Shown: positions 39,001-48,000 of the stretch, one piece after another
Position numbering within the stretch: position 1 is the first letter of the stretch
How the letters are laid out: every line of letters begins with the position of its first letter
Assembly: GCF_000003815.2 (NCBI RefSeq)
Contig: NC_049983.1
Location: forward strand, 24,456,068 to 24,520,067
DNA length: 64,000 nt
Direction of reading: 5' to 3'
Source of the DNA: Branchiostoma floridae
Taxonomy: Eukaryota > Chordata > Leptocardii > Amphioxiformes > Branchiostomatidae
Notes under the pieces: generated by a model
What the model was told of the DNA's origin: nothing
The model's input: the letters and a program-made list of their open reading frames with translations, nothing else
Databases searched by the model: none
Made by a program: the position numbers and the translations under genes

Positions 39001-42000
39001 CAGAAAAATATGTCTCTTTATTGCATTTGCGCCCATAAAAGTTGAGCATTGATATGTATGTGATCGTGACTGTCCATTCCCTGATTGTACCCACCCTTCT
39101 TTTCCGACGTCGCCTTAGTTGTTCAAACAGCTTTATCTCCAAAGGCATATTTGCACATGTTTGCAAAGACACCCGCCCCTTGGTTTTTCAATTACATAAC
39201 GATACGGATTTCTGTTCCAAAACATACCCTTTACAACCTTGTAAATGAAATGGTTTTATGACAATCTAAGCAGAGCATTTAAACCGCCAATTTGCAGGCT
39301 ACCTTGCTGCAACCACATGCCGTGCTGTCTGAGTTATTATTTCACAGTAAGGAGGTAGGTGTAAATGTGAACAATGCTGTACAGTTTCCTAGAGTTCGGA
39401 GAGCGAAGAAAAGTTGTTTGGCAACTTCCCTAATGCCATAGTTGCATGCAGTGTGCAGAAATTGGGATGAAAAAAAAAGTTGTTTGGCAACTCCCCTAAT
39501 GGTATAGTTTCGTAAATCTCCGACCTGCACTTAGAGCTGATTCGCTTTTATATGTCCCTATAAAGGTGATCAGACCATTGAGAAGCCGCAGTAATGGCGT
39601 TATGGGGCCTGTTTCCTGACCTGCAGGACTCTTGTTATCTTGGAGAGGCATCGGAGCTTTCTCCGGGGTGTCTGGACCGAGAACCAGACTGATTTATGTG
39701 CCTTAAGAACTCTCTTTCCAAAGAGAAGTCTTGAAAGTTAGGCCCGTCGTTTGGAATATCACAGGCATTCTGTACAACTCTTTAAAGTTGGATTCGTGAT
39801 GCGATTCACTAGGACTTCAAGAGCGGAGGAGAAGAATAGAGTCCGAAAGCAAAGAGTTTTCCTCCCAAGATTTCCGGTTTGAGATATGCACAACGACGAG
39901 ACTAAAACGACACAAAGTGCATTCACAATGAATACCTGTTACAGTAATTGATATTGGTATAGAGATTTTGCCTTTGAAAGCTTCTAAGACGCAGCGGGGT
40001 GCAATGACATTCCAGGATGGGGAGATTTCGTGGTCTGGTCAGTTTCAGGATGCAGTCTTATAAGTGACTGAAACTGGAAATTTTGTTCTGCATTTTCTTT
40101 GGTAGACTTCTCTTGCGATCATTCCCATTTACTGTATAAATTTGTATAAACTTGTCTTGCGATCATTCCCATTTACTGTATAAATTTCCACTACCTTCTT
40201 AAATTACAAGGTAAAAAAACGAAGACAAAGTATGTTATTACTGTCGCATGTTACCATGTCTACCACGCTAATCAAAATCATTAATAGCTCGTCTGTGAGC
40301 TGAATATTACTCAGTTGTAATTGGACTGTATGTGATTACAATATTGTATAAGACGGGCATTCACCTCTCCTGTATCCAACTACACCAATCATAACGTGAC
40401 GAAAACAGAGGCAATCATTATCTTCGAATGTTACCATACCAGCCGTGCCAAATTTCTGTAGAATACCTTACATTATTAATGCTAATTGATCTTTAGTTAG
40501 CTGACTATCGGCAATTTGCGATTGGACGATATGTAAGTATAACGGTGGTTTTTAATTGTATATATTGATGTGTTTTAGAATCCAAAGCCGGGTAGAGGTG
40601 TGCTAGTATATGATTTCCTGTGGGCAATAACGCGAGGTTTACGAATGAAGGCCGTGAAAAGTTAAAAATAAACTTAAACGTTCACAAAGTGGCTTTTACC
40701 TAAAAAAAAGTATCGTAAACATTAGTGTACATTTGTCAACATTCACTGGTTGTTGCATTTACCAATTACTTAGCAAGGTTTTAGGTTTGTCGATGATGGT
40801 TGTAGGTTACCACAAAATCATTCGAAACTTGGCTGGGATGAAGAGTTTGAAGTAAGTCAAAGGATTTCACAAAGAAAAAGGAGCGTAGTTTAAGACTTTT
40901 ACGGAAACTTGGCACGTCATGTTGTTCCTTAATGGAATTGATAGGAAAGCTTTTACCGACTTTTCTCCCTTTAATTGTCAATTAAACCCTGGCGTCTGAC
41001 TGATACTATCTTCGTTTATTCGTTCATCTCTGTCAGAGGTCGGCACTTTGTCAGTAGACTCTTGTTATCCGAACTCATTACTAAAGCATGCATCTTATTC
41101 TTAACCTCAATGGTACTTTTCCTAGTTTCTCTACGGAACCAGCCCTGAGGGATTCCCGGCCCCATTAGCTTGCATGGTCGATACTTGGACGCTGATGCCT
41201 GCTCCGAAATTCCGCGTTTTGCGGGGAAAGGTGGAATCCTGTGGGTCATCAATCATTGGTTCGTTTTACTTGTAGACTTGGTATGGAAGCCAACTAGAAG
41301 AAATGCCTATTAACAGTCTAATCCTTACATACTTGTGCCGGTAAATGCCTTACTGTGTTTTCTTTCTTTCTTGAAACCCCTGGTTAAAAGGGAGCAAGGT
41401 CATAAGGAAAACAGTGTACCTCACACTGAACATGCTTAGCATTTTCACTCACTCACTCACTCACTCACTCACTCACTCACTCACTCACTCACTCACTCAC
41501 TCACTCACCCACTCACTCACTCACTCACTCACTCACTAACCCACCCACTCACTCACTCACTCACTCACTCACCCACCCACTCACTCACTCACTCACTCAC
41601 TCCCTCACTCTACTCACTCACTCACTAACCCACCCACTCACTCACTCACTCACTCACTCACTCACTTACTCTACTCACTCACTCACCCACTCACCCACTC
41701 ACTCACTCACTCACTCACTCACTCACTCACTCACTCACTCACTCACTCACTCACTGTCCTCCTAGATACTCCGGTTGGAGCAGAGTTTACTCCAACTCAC
41801 TCTTTTCAATAGCGTGTAATGTAATGTAATAAAAAGTTGCCCCATGAACAGGCAAACAGTCGATGAATAGCTCTTAGCATAGCATGTCTGACTGCTGACC
41901 TATGCCCTTTTACCTAAGCGTCAGACGAACCATCCCGACCTGCCACGGAGCTGGTCTGGACAAAACTATCACTGGAATATCATATCAATAAATCGTATAC

Positions 42001-45000
42001 AGCTCTGCGTAGGTGTCAGCACTGCCAGGTTAATGATCATTGTAGCTCTCGCAGATGATTGTAATGAACAATACGTTAGACATGGCCACAAGGGAACACT
42101 GCTGTTATGGCTTGTCTGCAAATCAGACGGGAAAAAGGGAATCCCAACTGCACGTCAACTTTTACACGTGACGCCAGTGCAGTTTGTGCATAAATTGAAC
42201 AAACGTCTATTACTGCGTCAAGTTGTCCTTATATCTGCAACAACGCCAATGTTTATGTAGTAGAGCTCAAAAAGCCTGTGTGGCTTGAAGCAGTAAAAGG
42301 TATTTGTTCAATGTATCCACAAACAGCCATGTGTAGAAGCTGAGGTGCATTTGGGATGACTTTTGTTTTTCTCCTTTCCGATTGGCATACAAGCCATAAC
42401 AGTACTGTGACCTCCTCGAAAAGATGAATGATTGCAATAGTGTTCCATCCGTCACACGTAGAATCCACTTGTCTTAGAAATACGTGCCTCCAAGTGTGTA
42501 ATTCCGCACGCACGCATCCCGTGTTCGTCTCTCACAGAAACAGGACACGTCGCTGTATATTGGTTGTCGCCTCATTTTTCATGAAGAATTATCTTCCTCG
42601 CGCATACATAATCGTGCTTTGCAGCTGCTGCAGGCACAGACAGCTAAGATTTTGTGATTAAAGAATTGCCAGAGTGTAATGTATCTACGTGAACACCGGT
42701 CTGCTTAATCGCTGACGGCGTCTTCTCCCACGAGACCCTGTCTTCTGGAACATCACCTTGACATGTTAACTACGGCACTCGGGTTGTGATTTGCTTAGAT
42801 GTGTTATTTAAGAGGACGGTTATTTGACAGTGAGTGATGACATGATCAGTGGGCCTACATTTGTAAATCTTCCTATGGCTTTCCTCTAATCCCACAGTTA
42901 CTTGATTAGAAAAAGACGGCTGACGCTTTGGGAAGAAGGAAGTCCGGACGGGCATGGTGGCTTGCTGAGAGGAATAGGATTGTCCGCCAAGGCCGTTGTC
43001 CCAAACTCTATGCATTGATAAACCAAGACTATAAATCATATCCTCCTCTAGATCTGTAAGGTGAGGATTGAAACCCAAGACAAGCCTGGTAACCATTCTT
43101 TATGGGCCGGTGCCAGTCCTTTAGACTAACGTTGCCTTTTTTTCCGTCAACCCTTATTTATTAGAAATGCTTTCCTGAAAATGTTTCCTGTTTTTTTGGC
43201 TTAAAATTGTTGTTGTAGCAAATTTTTATAGAATGCAAAATATATGTTCCTTGCTTCCTATTTTCATTTTCATTTTTTTCTTAAAGTAAAACCATCCTGT
43301 AACCAAATACTCGATAAGAGGATAGAGAAAAATATTACAGCTTTCACTATCGATGTACAGATTCATTAGCTACTGAAAGTTTGCTGCTACACATGGATTT
43401 CCACTGACATCAGTTTTGCTCTATTGTCGCTATGCTTTATTTACTAGGCTAATGCAAAGGACATAATGCCATCATGCGAAGACGTAAGGCTGAATCCGTT
43501 TTGAAGTTCTGCTACTTTGTTGGTGAACACGGCAAGACAATCTCATTTACAAACTTCTGAAAAATCGCACATTGGCGTTACTCTATGCTGCCGTCGGCGC
43601 AATAGGGCCATAGCTCAAGGCCTGAATTGGTGTGTATGTACTCGTGACGTGTGTACAGTTCCTGCCGCGGCTCGTGGGCGTATGGAAGGATGGCTTAATG
43701 CAGTTGTCACCGCAGATGAATTGCCCATCGCCGGATCTACCGCGAATACGCGCTTTTTATGCTCCATTAGAATTCGACAAGTTTTATGATCCTCTTCGTT
43801 CAGTAGAAAAGAAAATCAACTTCGACTATGCCCTGTCACAACGCCCAACGAAGCGATACCGCAGATCGTATACACGAATGTCTGAAGGCCTTTGACTAAA
43901 CATTGCTGCCATACGCCTAAAATCAGTTACCAAAGCAACTGGGTATGATTTTGGAAACTGTCAGACGTTTCAGACAGCCTCCACTATCTTTCGTCAGTGA
44001 CACTGAAGTGATCTGTATTAAACTGGTCTTTTATATGCTAACTATGAATGAAGATAAGTTTAGATGTCCGATAGAAAACATTGTAAGACAAATTCAGGCC
44101 AAAGACAATCTAGCCCCCCCCCCCCCCCCAAACAAAAAGGTAAGACAAAGTCAAGCGAAGGCAATTTTGGATTTCAATTGCTGCCATAGAAATAAATCTT
44201 CTGGAATTTCCTTCTGCTGGCAGTAATCTCCGAGAGCACCGTAGCGGACAAACTTGCATATGGCACGTATCAACTGCGACGCAATGATACTTATCTACAG
44301 AATGTTCGGTAATAATACGGTTTGGCACGGGACGGCATCATAGACGCATGCCACATTTTAAGTTTGATATAATAGATAAAAGTTGGGCGATTATGAACTT
44401 TCCAATTGACAGACATTGGACTCATGGCCGGTCATCTTGTCATTAAAACTTGAGATGATCGATCCATAGGTAGTTTGATAATAATTATGTACTTAAAGTA
44501 TTCTCAGATATATTCTTGCGTATCTAGAACATGGTAAGAGATCTTGGCAAATATATAGAACCCATTCGTGTTTCTGTCAGTCTTCAGATTGGGTAAAGTA
44601 GCCGAAAGGTTAGGTGAACGTCACTTCACCACCATGGTTAAAATATCAGGGCATTGGAAGATGTAACCCGGAACCTATTGGTTTTGAGCTCCGAACTCTT
44701 ACCGTTACGACTCACCGACGCCACCTTATGTACTCTTAAGTTAGTGCTAAACGAGTTACACATTTGACACTTAACACCTAGCAATTGTAAGCAATCGACA
44801 AATGAATTCTACATCACAAATTGTGACTGTAAAGTTCAAACGCCCTTTCAACAAGATTCACGCGGATACTTGGCATGGCCTTCACCCTATTCGTTTTTCC
44901 CATATAATTAGTATATTTCTTTCATGATACTTCTATTCTTAATGCCCTGGCCTATAGGATTATTCTGCCAAGTAACTGAGGACGTGAAATCTCTGTTCGC

Positions 45001-48000
45001 CAATTCCGCCAGGCGCTCCATCGTCAATCTGCAGAATATCAACTGTTCCAGCTCCAGAAATCGATACGTGCTGATTGTAATTTCGGACACACGAGACGGT
45101 TTTACGAGGTTGGACGTCAACGAGTTAACTTGCCTGTAATTATCTCGGCATCGTCTACAACAGCCGTGTCAGCCGCGATGTCGTTTATCAGTTTCAGCTA
45201 CGCCCATTGCTTCAGCAGCTGACGGCTTTGATTTTCCTTATCTCTCCACCGCAATGTCTTAGGAGGCCCGTAACCACGATCGATAGGGTAATTGGCGCGC
45301 GTGCTTAATCCCGTCCTTCAGGCCGCTCTCCTGGCCATGCACGTGTGCGCGGCGACGTTAAGACGTCACATGACGTGAAAAACGCGATGCCTTGATCTTA
45401 AGGATGAGAGACTGGAAAAGAGAAATCTCGCGAAATCCACTCAAGCAAGTATTGAGCCACAGCTAACCGGCTGAGGCCGACAATTGGCCATGTTCCCAGT
45501 TATACCTATCATTTACGCGTTAACGTTAAGGACTAACGCGCTACTGTATTATCTCTGCACGGATGACCTTCCGGGTCGCAATGCCCCGTGAAGTCTAACA
45601 CGACTGACAGCAATAATACGATGTTCAGCATGACAAATAAGACCACTAATCAATACTATGATATATGTACGTGGTTGGCTCCCCTTTTAGAAGCTTTAAA
45701 TACCCCTTTGAAGCAAACGTAACAGATTATCGTCACCTAAACAATCCACACTTAGCTTCTCATTATCAGAAATATATTTCTAGTTGCTGCTAATTCCTAA
45801 AAGATATTTCGTCTACAGAGCAAATGTTACCCGATGACCACCTGTTTTGTTGAACAGTTTATTCATAGTTCATTTTATTTCCTCCCAACTTTAATGAAAG
45901 TATAAAACAAGTCAGAGATTGAGGCATTACCTTGCTATGACAATATGTCTGTACCTTGTTATAGCACATGAATTACATAGTTCATATGCGTTGCTGCGAT
46001 TCTGACATCCCATTTGTATTCAGGCATAAGCTTGATTGGCAACGCTACGTGTGTTCTCTTGTTTTCATACAATTTATATATGTACATGACAGAGGCGCCC
46101 AAAGTGGATGAATGTATTACCTGAAAGAGTGAACCAAGTCTTAGAGAGGTACAGCCCCGAAAGTGTTCATTAAAACATGCTGATGTAAAGTGCCAACTCA
46201 GCTTGCACAAGATAGGATTTGCATGGTTCTGCCTTTAGCCGCGGCGCACAGAAGCTGCTGTTTTGCAATGAATACAAGGGCTTTAAGTTAAAAATACAAT
46301 TGTGGGGGTTTGGAGTGTTCGCACAGGTTCCTATTTGCTTTCTAAGGTTCTAAAAATCACTCCATTGACCATGTCCGGCGTCTCCAGTGTTCTCAAACAG
46401 ACAGCATTTTGGTTAGAATTACCACCAGGAATGTTATACTTTAACGGTAATTTTGCTGCTTCGGCATCTTTTTCAACGCAAGCATAGCTTTGTGTAATTG
46501 TTTGAGCGATTTTTAGCAAATATAAAGAGCTGACTTGTCGATTTTAGTTCAAAATTTCAAACTTTTTTCTTTTCACAAGTTGTGATTTTTAGCATTACGA
46601 GGCTCCTTTCCGGTCCAATTTGCATATTGCTATTTATCCGCACTTAAGGTAGATTTACGTCTAAAAGTGCAAGTAATGAAGTAATCTGTCACCATTAGTG
46701 CTGAGGCGAGGCACAGATTACAATAACAAGCAGCTCCCGGTACCGAGGCCTGTCTTGGCCCACATGGAGCGGCACTTTAACATTAGTCAGCTTATCTGCT
46801 ACTCTGTTTAACCGATATAGAGTTACATTAATGGTACGTAGACAATGCGCTATTAGAATTCATTATTTAAAGGAAGCCAGAAAAGAACTCAAGGAAATCT
46901 CTTGTGTGATCTATTAATAACCACATAACCTAAATCACATACAAACATCATTAATATGCACCAGAGTAAGATCTAAGTAAGATTACTTTACTAGAATACT
47001 TTCTCTCTGGACTAATAGCAGTTGTAGTAATAATTCGCTAGTCATCCAAGGCTATGATAGTACTGTACATATTCTACACAACATCATCAAAATGCAATAA
47101 AGTAATATTAAAGTAATATTCCCCTGATTATCTCGTCTATATAGGCTCCACAAACCAAAATCCAACAGAGTTTTATAAAACTAGAAATAGCAAAATTAGC
47201 CATTGTAGATGACGATTGACAAAAAGGCAACGAATCTATCACATTTATTTAAGGTTCTGACTTTCTTAGTCTTTCTAAACCTAAAGTGGCCGATGTTTAC
47301 GGGCGCTTAAATCCTAATAAATGGCCCACTTAGGATGGCTTAATGTGCGTGATCGCACCGTGAGTCGGGCAGCGGCGAGCTAGGAAACATTTATTATAGT
47401 CACCAAGCACGTTAGCGGAACGTAGGCGTATAAGGTCGCGTATATCCTGTATAATAGGTTAATTGATGTTTAGTTTAGTACAAAGAGAGATCGTATTTGA
47501 AATGCCACTATCCTGATGTATCGTTGACCAAACAGGAGTCAATGATCTAAAATTAATGTTTAGTTTAGTTCAAAGAGAGATCGTATTGAAATGCCACTAT
47601 CCTGATGCATCGTTGACCAAACAGGAGTATTTGTATAGCAGGATACTAGTACATACGGTTTGCGCATTACGCTCTGTGTAAACGTGCTTACTCATTTGCA
47701 CACTTGGACAGGATGGAGAACATACGAGCCTTGCTGACCACTTCAGAAGAATATAATGCACCCACAACATCTAACTCACAAAGAAAAAATATAATGCACC
47801 CTCCACATCTAACTCACACAGAATAATATAATGCACTAACAACATCTAACTCACACAGAAAAAATGTAATGTACCCTCCACATCTAACTCACACAAAAAT
47901 ATAATGCACCCACCACACATAACTCAAACAAAAGGATATAATGTACCCTTCACATCTAACTCACACTGACGAACATAATCTACCCCTACACCTGACTCAC

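Noticed and set aside
42770-43096. 108-codon minus-strand frame in intron 3
   Set aside because: No recognisable domain and no splice support; probably chance or an old repeat.
44908-45120. Minus-strand frame with [15 protein letters not shown] as a possible exon 3 of the receptor
   Set aside because: The VSE similarity is short and the frame and splice sites do not fit. The 68-bp exon at 49004-49071 fits perfectly.
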